64,000 nucleotides of DNA from Petrimonas sulfuriphila (GTDB taxonomy: Bacteria > Bacteroidota > Bacteroidia > Bacteroidales > Dysgonomonadaceae), in contig CP073276.1 in the NCBI GenBank assembly GCA_038561985.1, positions 2,666,001-2,730,000 on the forward strand, in the 5' to 3' direction. Made by a program: the position numbers and the translations under genes. Positions within the stretch are counted from its first letter, which is position 1. Every line of letters starts with the position of its first letter. Positions 45,578 to 53,370 of the stretch are shown one piece after another. The notes beneath the pieces are model-generated. The model was given only the letters and a program-made list of their open reading frames with translations, did not search any database and was not told the DNA's origin.

Positions 45578-47083
45578 TCACTCATTAACAACATATTTAT
45601 AATTAGGAGAATTAGCATCTTCTCCGTTATCTCGTATTAAACTAAGTTCTTTCATAGCAGCAAGATGTCTTTGGGCAGTTTTATAACCAATACCAAAATG
45701 AGCAGAATATTCTCTTGTGCTTGCTTCACCTACTGATTTTAGCCATTCGTAACCTTTCAATTGAGCATCTTTAAGTTTTGAAACGTTTGGTTTATCAGAA
45801 ACCTTTTTGACAGCTTCAATACTTCTTGGAAATGTTAAAACCATATATGGAGCCTCATAAGAAACTAGAGGTAGTGGTAAATTATGCTTAGTAGGTAAGT
45901 CTTTAATAGTTTGAAAACCTAAACCTCTTTGCTCAACTAAGTCCAATTGGTCAAATACATACATTATCTTGGGATTACGACTTAGAGATGGAGCATTGAA
46001 CCGCTTGATTTGTTCTAGTGTAATTGGTTTAACAGGTTCTCCTGGACTTTTAATGATTATTACATCATCGTTAATTTCAAAGTAAATAGGAGCACCTTCA
46101 ATGTCGTAATCCCTGTGCACAATTGCGTTAATTATTGCTTCACGGATAACAACCAAAGGGTAATCATAAGTAACTTTACGTTCAGCAGATGAACGGTCAA
46201 TTTGTTTGCCAATATGGTTTTCATACCATTGTTGAATTTTATCAGCTTGCGAAATAAGTGGTCCCTCAATAGTGTCGATATCTTCTCCTCTGCCTTTGGT
46301 TTTGAAAGTGGCTCTTATCAAGGCATTTTGATAGATTAGCTGTGGACGCTCTCCAAACAAAAGCAATCCCAAGCCTGTAGGTGTAAACTTTTCGTCTTTG
46401 GATTCCAATATGCCCAATTGTGTGAGAATTCTATAAAACTTAGGTGTATTCCACTCTACATTTAGTTTCGCTTTTTTGATGAAAGAATTTAAATGAGTTC
46501 TCGACAAATCGTCTAATTCGGCTTTTGGTTCAGTTCGCTCCTTTTCAGATAATACAATTGGTAATTCTTCATCATTTGCTATTTTAGCTCTTTCTTCTGC
46601 TTCCTTGATAAATTGTTTGTTAGCCTCTCGAATTTGTTTTTGAAGGTCAACATCAAACATTTCTACTTCCACACCATTATCCAAAAGATATTTAATGCCT
46701 TTTCGGTCAACAGTTGGGTCTGGGTCCTCTATGCCAATCCAAACTTTCTTTATACGAGCATTTACAATCCGCTCAGCACAGCCCAATTTAGGATGTTTTC
46801 TTGCTCCTGGGGCACAAGGTTCTAGTGTCGCAAATAAAATAGAATTATCTAAATGATTACTGCGGTTTTTTCTTTCGAGCAAAGTGAATTCTGCGTGATC
46901 ACCGTGTCGAAGTTCTCCTCTAAATGCTGTTTCTTCTGTGCCATCAGGCTTAATTAAAACAGCACCTACCTTAGGGCTAACTTTATCTTGTCTAGGCTCT
47001 TGAATAGACTTATTCATTATCTGAATAGACATTTCCATATACTTCCTTGCGTTGAATGTTTTATCTTCTTTCTTTTTTGCCAT
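45578..47083 (-). CDS. RibD-like cytidine deaminase fused to GHKL ATPase (HATPase_c_4) and winged helix
   Basis: Residues ~12-150 form a zinc deaminase domain with H63-A-E65 and P89-C90...C102 (TLEPCAPGARKHPKLGCAER). This is closest to the RibD/dCMP-deaminase class, including WIGIEDPDPTVDRKGI. Residues ~215-410 match the AlbA-associated HATPase_c_4 module (RTHLNSFIKKAKL, VIREAIINAIVHRDY, SRNPKIMYVFDQLDLVEQRG), and ~440-490 is a winged helix. In known relatives the ATPase module follows a Schlafen/AlbA domain, whereas here a deaminase takes that place. A nucleotide-sensing or nucleotide-depleting defence role is inference. The frame stays open past its TGA for 47 codons. Confidence 0.8.
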   Translation of the reverse strand: MAKKKEDKTFNARKYMEMSIQIMNKSIQEPRQDKVSPKVGAVLIKPDGTEETAFRGELRHGDHAEFTLLERKNRSNHLDNSILFATLEPCAPGARKHPKLGCAERIVNARIKKVWIGIEDPDPTVDRKGIKYLLDNGVEVEMFDVDLQKQIREANKQFIKEAEERAKIANDEELPIVLSEKERTEPKAELDDLSRTHLNSFIKKAKLNVEWNTPKFYRILTQLGILESKDEKFTPTGLGLLLFGERPQLIYQNALIRATFKTKGRGEDIDTIEGPLISQADKIQQWYENHIGKQIDRSSAERKVTYDYPLVVIREAIINAIVHRDYDIEGAPIYFEINDDVIIIKSPGEPVKPITLEQIKRFNAPSLSRNPKIMYVFDQLDLVEQRGLGFQTIKDLPTKHNLPLPLVSYEAPYMVLTFPRSIEAVKKVSDKPNVSKLKDAQLKGYEWLKSVGEASTREYSAHFGIGYKTAQRHLAAMKELSLIRDNGEDANSPNYKYVVNE

Positions 47084-47211
47084 TTTTTATTTCTAATTCA
47101 ATTCTAAGTCAGAATTATGGTTGGTAAAATTAAAATAAATATTTGTTTTAGAACTTAGGATTCAAGGGTTTGTATGCTCTTTTATTATACCACTGTCGAA
47201 ATACGCTTGCT

Positions 47212-47305
47212 GGTAACGGACGGAACTATATGCAGTTGTTGCGGGCTACACGGCTTGCTGTCAGCATGGAAAGGGCAGTTGACATATAGTTTTTGTTAGC
47301 GGTTC
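47212..47305. repeat. Cassette-type inverted-repeat element E7
   Basis: The left end is GGTAACGGACGG and the right end GTTAGCGG. The inner arms AACTATATG (47224-47232) and CATATAGTT (47283-47291) pair perfectly. The middle has GTTGCGGGCTAC and GCTGTCAGC. Confidence 0.75.
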
Positions 47306-47319
47306 GCCCTTTATTTTCG

Positions 47320-48102
47320 TCAAAATGGTAATTCATCATTTGTGTCAATTATTGGCTCAGGTTTTGGAAATTTTGTCTTGTAATATGAATTAAGAAATAG
47401 TCCAACTGTCGCTACTGAATTTATAATAAAGTAGGTATAAATTGTGTCGGATATTAAATAGTCATCATCAGTCTTTCCGTGAAAATCTGTTTTCTCACTT
47501 CTCAATTTCTCAATGGCTTGATTAATTGCTAAAAGTGAACTGCCTATTGTTTTAATTTCTATTGGATGTTCTTTGTTGGTTATATTGAACTCCTTTAGGA
47601 TTATTGAGGTCAGTTTGTATAGTGTTTCTCCTCCACTTATTTTGCAACTTATTCTTTCATCTTTAAGGATTTCTTTTATTATGCTTTCAAGAGCTGAATT
47701 AGCTAATCCGACAGCAGTACTTGGGTCGTTTTCAATTTGTTTATATGCTTTTGTAAAAGTGTCGTAAGCCGTTTTGGAGTCAGATTTTAATTCGTTTTTA
47801 AATGTGGGAATAGAAGGAATAAAGTCTGGCGTGTCAACACCCAAGTCAATAGCAATTTTGAGGATGTCTGAACCGCTCATACTATGTAGTGTCAAGGTTA
47901 AATCAATGTCTTTGTTTGATTTCTCGACTATTTTAAAATTCTCCCAAAAGTCATTATTAAAACCATACGGCTCATAATTGTTTTGGTACCATTTCTCTAT
48001 ATACAAACGGACTTGTTTGTACGATTTATACTCATCCCAAATTGCCTTCTCAACTGAGGCAATAAGTTGCATTTGATATTTGGGTGAAATTAAGTCGTCC
48101 AT
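47320..48102 (-). CDS. HEPN/Abi-C-type abortive infection protein
   Basis: The start is taken at MDDLISPKYQ (48102); the longer frame adds 23 residues lying in or near element E8. The C-terminal half shows the Abi-C pattern: STAVGLANSALESIIKEIL, GSSLLAINQAIEKLRSEKTD and the HEPN-like R...H (LRSEKTDFHG). Abi-C/HEPN proteins are RNase toxins of phage defence or toxin-antitoxin systems. The terminal segment SVATVGLFLNSYY is a hydrophobic helix. It is a single-gene unit between E7 and E8. Confidence 0.65.
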   Translation of the reverse strand: MDDLISPKYQMQLIASVEKAIWDEYKSYKQVRLYIEKWYQNNYEPYGFNNDFWENFKIVEKSNKDIDLTLTLHSMSGSDILKIAIDLGVDTPDFIPSIPTFKNELKSDSKTAYDTFTKAYKQIENDPSTAVGLANSALESIIKEILKDERISCKISGGETLYKLTSIILKEFNITNKEHPIEIKTIGSSLLAINQAIEKLRSEKTDFHGKTDDDYLISDTIYTYFIINSVATVGLFLNSYYKTKFPKPEPIIDTNDELPF

Positions 48103-48163
48103 TATTTTATCAATTTTATTAAATATTGTCTTTTCGTGTCTGCACCGCTCTCCAAGGGTTACT

Positions 48164-48284
48164 ACTAACAAAGTGTGCCGTAAGGGAATGCGGGTTATTT
48201 CCTATCAAGTTACACGAAAAGTCTATGTGAAATTATGACCTTCGCATACTTCTGAAATCCTTATGACATTTATACTTTGTTAGC
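48164..48284. repeat. Cassette-type inverted-repeat element E8
   Basis: The ends CTAACAAAGT (48165-48174) and ACTTTGTTAG (48274-48283) are a perfect 10-bp inverted repeat. The middle GAATGCGGGTTATTTCC is shared with other copies. It lies 14 bases after the stop of the ubiquitin-like operon. Confidence 0.75.
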
Positions 48285-48297
48285 GTTTCGTGCTTTG

Positions 48298-48663
48298 TTA
48301 TTCATAGCAATTATTAAATGCCGCCCATATTAGTTTTCCCTTTCGTATAAAATAATGACTTTTACATCCGTCTAATCTATTTATTGAAGGAGAAATTGTT
48401 GCTCTACCTAATTTGTCCTGCTTTATTGTCCATGATGGAAAAGAATCTTTATTTAAAGATAGCATTATCAAATCCCCACAACCGCATGGGCATTTCATAT
48501 AACCCCACTTTGAATAGTTTTTGTTACCAACCACATATACAATATTTTCCTTAAGAGAATCTGGATTGGGATTATCAGGAATAATTTCAATTTTATATTG
48601 AAATTGCTTATATAACCATAGCATATCTCTAATTTTATCTTTTAAAAAACTAAGTTTTTTCAT
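48298..48663 (-). CDS. DUF6527 zinc-binding protein of the ubiquitin-like operon
   Basis: The 121-residue protein has the cysteine cluster C58-P-C60-G-C62-G, then LSLNKDSFPSW, TISPSINR and SHYFIRKGKLIW. This is the DUF6527 pattern, with C100 and H103 as likely further metal ligands. The family is known as a companion of bacterial multiubiquitin/E2/E1-JAB operons, but its job there is unclear. Its ATG directly follows the E1 stop codon (TAA then ATG), so it is the fourth gene of the operon. Confidence 0.82.
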   Translation of the reverse strand: MKKLSFLKDKIRDMLWLYKQFQYKIEIIPDNPNPDSLKENIVYVVGNKNYSKWGYMKCPCGCGDLIMLSLNKDSFPSWTIKQDKLGRATISPSINRLDGCKSHYFIRKGKLIWAAFNNCYE

Positions 48664-50052
48664 TTATATAACCATATCTAAAAATGGTTCCATATCACCT
48701 CTGCCCCAGTAATTACTTTTGCCACAAATGCGACATTCATTTTCAGAGACATTCTCAGGAAATATTTCAATACCATGATGAAAGAAGAATATTTTGTGCT
48801 GAGAATTCAAAGCTTGAGGATTGAATCCTTGAATTCTATTTAAAAACTCATTAACAGCCATAGTTGCAATTTGAGTTGTAAACGTTACTACGGCTGGAGA
48901 CGGATTACCTTCTCCAATTACATAGGCTTCATCCTTTAACTTTATAAAATTTTCAGGTTCATTTCTTCTCAAATTCTCAGAATATGCGATATCAATATTA
49001 ATATTTCCTTTGGTAACAAGACAATCACTTCCTGGAAACAGATATGAAATACGTCCTTGTAAATTTTCTAATTCAAGAGAGTGTTTCTTTACAGAAATCA
49101 CTAATCCCATATCAAAAACTGGAGTTAAATAAAAATATGCAAACCGATTAAGCATGATTCTGCCAGCATGGTCATCTGTACATCCAAATATAATATCGCT
49201 AGTTTTTAATTGCTCAATACATTTTTGATTTGAGACCCATTCTTTAACTACATTCACCTTAGTGCCAAGGCCAATATTATAAATGTATTTTTGAAGTACA
49301 TCTACTTTGAATTTGCCGACATCTAAGATTGTTGCACCATGTAAGCGATTTAAGTTAGATTCTTCAATTGTGTCTTTATCTATTATACACAATTCTCCAA
49401 CACCTAATCTTGTTAATAGAAGAGCAGTTGCTGAACCAGTTGCCCCTGCTCCAATTATCGATATTTTTAAATTTGACAAATCCTGAATTAATGAACGTCC
49501 AAAAGCCAATTGCTGTCTATTAAAAATCTCTGGAGACTCATATTCATCTGTTTGATTAGGATAATTTAATTTAATTCTGTCTCCAATTATTCTAATCATT
49601 GAAATTGGTTCTGTCGATAAATCATGCTTCCATACTCGACCAACAAAATTACCTTCAGTTAAGAGAATTAGACTAGCGTGAGAATTGGCGCCTACATTTC
49701 TATTAAATGCTAACTTAAAAAGATGATACTCAACATCATCATCAATTTCTGAAAATCTATTTACTCCATCAGGATGATTATGAATCAAAATGATTGCAAG
49801 ATTTTTAACTTCTGCTTTTTTTAAAACATCAATAAAATATTTATTATGCCAACTTACTTGATTGTATTCAGAAGTAATAAGTTTATCTTCTGGAATAAAA
49901 TGAACTTCTTTACTTAAAAACCTTTCCTCAACATCTTTAATTATTGAACGACCGCAAATAACAAAAGCTACTCGTTCTTTCTTATCAGGTCGAATAAGAT
50001 TTTCTTTAAGCGTTTCAAAATGTTTACTTTGTATAGTAATGGAATACTTCAT
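48664..50052 (-). CDS. JAB peptidase-E1 (ThiF) fusion protein
   Basis: Residues 1-~150 are a JAB/JAMM metallopeptidase with the full motif H91-x-H93-x7-S101-x2-D104 (IHNHPDGVNRFSEIDD). Residues ~175-440 are a ThiF/E1 adenylating domain with GAGATG (201-206), IIDKD (D225), NLNRL (R236) and GCTDDHAGR. C440/C443 at the end may bind zinc. In such fusions the E1 part adenylates the C-terminus of the ubiquitin-like protein and the JAB part cleaves conjugates or trims the Ubl. The gene overlaps the E2 gene by 4 bases (ATGA). Confidence 0.9.
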   Translation of the reverse strand: MKYSITIQSKHFETLKENLIRPDKKERVAFVICGRSIIKDVEERFLSKEVHFIPEDKLITSEYNQVSWHNKYFIDVLKKAEVKNLAIILIHNHPDGVNRFSEIDDDVEYHLFKLAFNRNVGANSHASLILLTEGNFVGRVWKHDLSTEPISMIRIIGDRIKLNYPNQTDEYESPEIFNRQQLAFGRSLIQDLSNLKISIIGAGATGSATALLLTRLGVGELCIIDKDTIEESNLNRLHGATILDVGKFKVDVLQKYIYNIGLGTKVNVVKEWVSNQKCIEQLKTSDIIFGCTDDHAGRIMLNRFAYFYLTPVFDMGLVISVKKHSLELENLQGRISYLFPGSDCLVTKGNINIDIAYSENLRRNEPENFIKLKDEAYVIGEGNPSPAVVTFTTQIATMAVNEFLNRIQGFNPQALNSQHKIFFFHHGIEIFPENVSENECRICGKSNYWGRGDMEPFLDMVI

Positions 50053-50432
50053 GTTGCATTTTCTAAAGCTGTTTGCACTTTCTTTAAATATGTATGAATT
50101 CCATCAATACCACACCTCCATTCATTAGCAGGGTAATGTCTTGACCATCTTTGCCATATTTTACCCTCAAAATTAATATTTGCTTGTGTTTGTTTTGCAA
50201 GACTATTTGAAGGGACTAATAGTAAAGCAGGATTGAAATACCACATGTCGGGTCGAACTTCAGGATATCCATTTGGCAATATTATCAACAAATTTGATTT
50301 CTCGAAGTTATACTTTCCTACGGGTAGAATCCAATTCCTAATTATCAATCCATTTCGATTAGCATCAGTTTTTTCTTCAAAAACATACTCCTTTTCAAGC
50401 AAATATTCTCTGTCAAATTCAGGTAGAAACAT
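50049..50432 (-). CDS. Prokaryotic E2-family protein (Prok-E2_E)
   Basis: The 127-residue protein fits the bacterial E2 family E: ILPVGKYNFEKSNLLIILPNG, YPEVRPDMWYFNPAL, KIWQRWSRHYPANEW, then CGIDGIHTYLKKV. Cys107 is the only cysteine in the protein and sits where relatives often have WxPGxD. Whether it is the conjugation nucleophile is open. It should pass the Ubl from the E1 to targets. Its ATG overlaps the Ubl stop codon by one base (TAATG) and its stop overlaps the E1 start. Confidence 0.85.
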   Translation of the reverse strand: MFLPEFDREYLLEKEYVFEEKTDANRNGLIIRNWILPVGKYNFEKSNLLIILPNGYPEVRPDMWYFNPALLLVPSNSLAKQTQANINFEGKIWQRWSRHYPANEWRCGIDGIHTYLKKVQTALENAT

Positions 50433-50674
50433 TAGCCTTCAGTTGTTGTCTTTGCTCCAGTAAAAAAATGGTCTCTTCCAGGTTGTGATAAATCAACTTG
50501 TTCATTATCTGCAATCTCTTTGTCTGGATTAGGTCCATTTACTTTAAGCCAAACACCATAATTTGCTGGAGCACCAATCAACGATTTGATTTGCAAACCA
50601 GTAATAAATTGTTCCTCAACTTCAAAAGGTTTTTGGTCAACCAAAATTTTGAATTTTTCTTCTTTCTTTGTCAT
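50432..50674 (-). CDS. Multiubiquitin-domain ubiquitin-like protein (single domain)
   Basis: The 80-residue protein has one bacterial multiubiquitin domain: FKILVDQKPFEVEEQFITGL (beta hairpin), QIKSLIGA (helix), VWLKVNG and the final VDLSQPGRDHFFTG. It ends in a short tail with a single C-terminal glycine (TTTEG), so it could be activated without trimming. It is the modifier of the conjugation operon. It is first in the operon; no -7 element was found in the ~65 bases before E9, so expression may depend on an upstream promoter. Confidence 0.88.
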   Translation of the reverse strand: MTKKEEKFKILVDQKPFEVEEQFITGLQIKSLIGAPANYGVWLKVNGPNPDKEIADNEQVDLSQPGRDHFFTGAKTTTEG

Positions 50675-50740
50675 GATTCTTAATTTTAAAAGTTAATGTA
50701 TTTGATAATTTCAATTCTCAGTTGTCATTCAGCATGAATG

Positions 50741-50875
50741 CTAACGGTTACATGTATGAAACGTTGGGGATTGCGGGCTTCGTTCCTGTCTGCCGTTAAC
50801 AACAAACACCGATGCGGTGGTAGAACACTTTGAATAACCACCTAAACCCAAATGTTTTATACATGATGTTGGCGA
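50741..50875. repeat. Cassette-type inverted-repeat element E9 (best-formed copy)
   Basis: The arms CATGTATGAAACGTTGGG (from 50751) and CCCAAATGTTTTATACATG (to 50865) pair with only a few mismatches. The ends are CTAACGG and GTTGGCG, and the middle is GGGATTGCGGGCTTCG then TCCTGTC. The upstream gene's stop codon lies inside the right arm. Confidence 0.85.
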
Positions 50876-52281
50876 GTTGTTATTCTTTCTTTTGCTTTAT
50901 TTAATTCGTTTATTATTGTTCTTACATACTCTTTTACCTTATTCGGATAATCATCTTCTTCCAAATCAGATTCAATAAAATCTACCGAACTGTCAAGTTG
51001 TTCGTAAAATTTGCTAATTGTGATTTTATTTTTCATTAAATCGAAATTCATTTCTGTCAACTGGTCTATCTCAGATTCTATTGTGAATAATATTCCTAAG
51101 TCATCATCTTCGTAAGATTCAATCTCAAAACCGTCTAAAGCTGTTTCTATCTTTTCCAGTTGGGTTTGAAAATTATTTGCAAAAATTCTTTTCTCGTCAT
51201 GACTAAATTCTGTAATACTATCCAGAAACTCTTGTTTCTTTTTGCTTGCTTGAATTAACAGTTCTTTCTGTTCTTTTGATAATCCATTAAAAGCCTTTGC
51301 TACAGTCTCTGTAAGATTTATCTCGATTGTTAAGGATTGATTTTTTGGGTGTGCTTGTTTTATATGTTTTTCAATCGGCTCAGATTTTGGAATTCCAAGA
51401 TTCAATTCTTTGTCTTCGTCATTGCACATTTTTATGAAATCCTTCTCCGTTAATATCTTTATTTGATTCCCTTTTTCAATTAATTCTTCTGCTTTTCTAT
51501 GCTTCGAACTTTTCTCATAGCCAGCTAGTTTTGTTGAATCTTGAGTTCCTACAACTAATATTGTTGTTTTTTGAGTAACTGAATCTAAAACATTACACCC
51601 AATTTTTGCAGCAATTACTGCAGCTTCTTTTCTTGGTAGTGATAATGCACCTGTAAATACCAAATTTTCACCGAAAAGAGAACCTTCAGGATTTCCGTCC
51701 TGTTTGATGGATGCTAAATAGTCAGATTTGGAAGCCTTTTGATTTATTGGTGTTCCAATTCTTTGGAACCAATCTTCAATAGACATTTCTTTAATTATGC
51801 ACGCATTTGCAACTATTAAACCTGCTGCAATGGCATCTTGGAGTGCATCGTGGTGGGCGAATTTAATTTCTAAAAAGTCGGCAATGTTTTTTAGCCCGTA
51901 ACCTTTATATGCAAATTGCTCCCAGGTTCGTCTTGTTACTTTAGCAGAATCCAACCATTTTGTTTTAATTGGCGACAGTTGATATTCTTCACACACTCTG
52001 CTTAATGCGACTCTGTCGAATGGCATGTGATGAACAGTTATTTTTTCTTCAAGTCGGTTTTTAATTTCTTCGTAGATTTTATCAAAGGTCGGAGAGTTTT
52101 TTACATCAGACTCGCTTATACTGTGAATAGAAATATTAAACGGGTCAAAATATGATTCCGGATTTATCAATGTGCTCCATTTTTCAATGACTTTCCCATT
52201 TTCAAATTCTGCAATTCCTATTTGACAGATACTAGAATAATCTGCATTTGCGGTTTCAACATCTAATGCTAAATATTTCAT
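50857..52281 (-). CDS. DnaQ-like 3'-5' exonuclease with BRCT domain
   Basis: Residues 1-~165 form a DEDDh exonuclease: LALDVETAN (D7, E9), SICQIG, TVHHMPFDRVAL and HHDALQDA. Residues ~200-285 are a ligase-type BRCT domain (FGENLVFTGALSLPRKEA, ILVVGTQDSTKLAGYEKSSK). The last ~180 residues are acidic and helical with no family I recognise. The protein may trim DNA ends in repair or degrade foreign DNA. The last residues (RQHHV) and the stop codon are encoded by the right arm of element E9. Confidence 0.88.
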   Translation of the reverse strand: MKYLALDVETANADYSSICQIGIAEFENGKVIEKWSTLINPESYFDPFNISIHSISESDVKNSPTFDKIYEEIKNRLEEKITVHHMPFDRVALSRVCEEYQLSPIKTKWLDSAKVTRRTWEQFAYKGYGLKNIADFLEIKFAHHDALQDAIAAGLIVANACIIKEMSIEDWFQRIGTPINQKASKSDYLASIKQDGNPEGSLFGENLVFTGALSLPRKEAAVIAAKIGCNVLDSVTQKTTILVVGTQDSTKLAGYEKSSKHRKAEELIEKGNQIKILTEKDFIKMCNDEDKELNLGIPKSEPIEKHIKQAHPKNQSLTIEINLTETVAKAFNGLSKEQKELLIQASKKKQEFLDSITEFSHDEKRIFANNFQTQLEKIETALDGFEIESYEDDDLGILFTIESEIDQLTEMNFDLMKNKITISKFYEQLDSSVDFIESDLEEDDYPNKVKEYVRTIINELNKAKERITTRQHHV

Positions 52282-52553
52282 GTAGTTTGGTTTTTATAAT
52301 GCTCGCTAATGTGTTGTTTACGAAAGTTTGTTGAATTCGAATAAATATTGGTGGAAACAGGTGTTTAGCATAAGTATCAGTATTTTGAATCGCAAATATA
52401 ACGATTATTTGGATAAAAAAAAGGTATTGTTAAAAAGTTATGAGTCTTTTCGATAGTGGCAATGGTGGAAAGAAATTCAGCCTCGGAAGCATATTTCTTT
52501 CCCTTTCGCAAAAGAAGTCACCTTGTCCATTTTAAAGAGGAAACAGGATATTT
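52282..52553. other. Intergenic region at the array/regulator boundary
   Basis: It holds a minus-strand promoter for the exonuclease gene (see 52393) and a short GCTAATGTGTTGTTTACG near 52303 resembling a degraded element end. There is also sequence with no coding character. An AAAGGTATTG run precedes the XRE gene end. Confidence 0.4.
52393..52400 (-). promoter_or_regulatory. -7 element (TATATTTG) for the exonuclease-BRCT gene
   Basis: On the minus strand TATATTTG lies 111 bases before the ATG at 52281. It is one of the few promoters seen in the accessory region and could also drive the genes beyond by read-through. Confidence 0.45.
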
Positions 52554-52991
52554 TTACTTCCTGTCCTCTAACAATTTCTCCAGAAGAGCACTCTTTTCTT
52601 TCTCCAGTTCGAGCATCCGTTCGTAGAGGGCAGTTTTCTCTTTGTTCAGTTCCAAAATCTGTTCGAGCGGATTGTATATGTTACCAAAATTTTCGCTGCC
52701 AGACGTTATATTGCCTATACTTCCATTTTCAAATGTATTGTTTTCAACGATGAAAGTTACCGGATCTTCCTCCAATTCCTTGATCAGTTCGGGAGCCACG
52801 TTCAGGGCTTTGGCAAAACGTTCGATTACATCGTCGTTGAGGACCTTCCTCTGTTCGTAGGTGGAAATCAGTGCCTGGCTAAGTCCCATCTCCGCGGCGA
52901 GAGCTTCCTGCTTGATGCCCAGTGTATGGCGGAATCGCTTGATAGCGTGCCCGTGATGGGTGTTTTTTAATTTTTGTTCTTTGGTTTCCAT
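52554..52991 (-). CDS. XRE-family HTH regulator with C-terminal coiled coil
   Basis: Residues ~10-70 form a lambda-repressor-like HTH (IKRFRHTLGIKQEALAAEMG, LSQALISTYEQRKVL). Residues ~110-143 are a leucine-zipper-like coiled coil (ILELNKEKTALYERMLELEK) for dimerisation. No peptidase or ligand domain is present. It is higher in GC than the cassette genes beside it and marks the return of core-like sequence. Its own promoter is at 53021-53028. Confidence 0.88.
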   Translation of the reverse strand: METKEQKLKNTHHGHAIKRFRHTLGIKQEALAAEMGLSQALISTYEQRKVLNDDVIERFAKALNVAPELIKELEEDPVTFIVENNTFENGSIGNITSGSENFGNIYNPLEQILELNKEKTALYERMLELEKEKSALLEKLLEDRK

Positions 52992-53020
52992 ATATCTGTC
53001 TGGATATTATTTTATTACCG

Positions 53021-53028
53021 CAAATATA
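53021..53028 (-). promoter_or_regulatory. -7 element (TATATTTG) for the XRE regulator
   Basis: On the minus strand TATATTTG lies 29 bases before the ATG at 52991. Confidence 0.55.
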
Positions 53029-53198
53029 GACAAAAAAGCGGAGGTGCTGATAACTATCAATGCAAAAATAATAATTAACAATGAAGTTCTTGGTATATGT
53101 TTGGTTAAATTTCGTTTTCTTTGACCCATGAATCAATAATTGTTAAATTTTAAAAAACTAAAAGCCATGGATCCATAACAGAATTTAAAATGAATTAT

Positions 53199-53206
53199 TA
53201 TCTTTG
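53199..53206 (+). promoter_or_regulatory. -7 element (TATCTTTG) ahead of the rod RNA
   Basis: TATCTTTG fits TAnnTTTG. It is followed at once by the hairpin-forming GTGCCGT/ACGGTAC (53206-53225) and, 44 bases later, by the rod-shaped inverted repeat. No gene starts downstream for 500 bases, which suits an RNA gene promoter. Confidence 0.55.
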
Positions 53207-53249
53207 TGCCGTAAAACCACGGTACGAAATAATATAGCGCTTTTTTTGG

Positions 53250-53370
53250 CCTTTTAGTCGAATCCGCAAAATTCAAATCAGGAGGCCGAAGAATGGAAGC
53301 GCCCTTAGAAATAAGGGCGTGGACATTGTTCAATTCTCCTGAGAAGGCCCTTGCGGAGCCTGACTAAAGG
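53250..53370 (+). ncRNA. Rod-shaped structured RNA, 6S-like candidate
   Basis: The segment folds on itself almost end to end. From outside in, the stems are CCTTTTAGTC/GACTAAAGG, TCCGCAA/TTGCGGA, a 9x9 open bubble, CAGGAG/CTCCTG, GAAgAATG/CATTgTTC, and CGCCCTTA/TAAGGGCG closed by a GAAA tetraloop. A long rod with a central bubble is the architecture of 6S RNA, which mimics open promoter DNA to bind RNA polymerase. SRP RNA was considered, but its conserved apical motif is absent. The TAnnTTTG at 53199 would start transcription near 53213; the 3' end is unclear. The fold itself is read directly, and 6S identity is inference. Confidence 0.55.

Noticed and set aside
53133-53333. 66-codon minus-strand frame across the rod RNA
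   Set aside because: It overlaps the strongly structured RNA candidate and shows no protein family features.
53250-53370. SRP (4.5S) RNA as the identity of the rod RNA
   Set aside because: The conserved apical SRP motif with the GGAA-type loop and its asymmetric internal loop is not present; the rod has a CGCCCTTA-GAAA-TAAGGGCG tip and a central 9x9 bubble instead.
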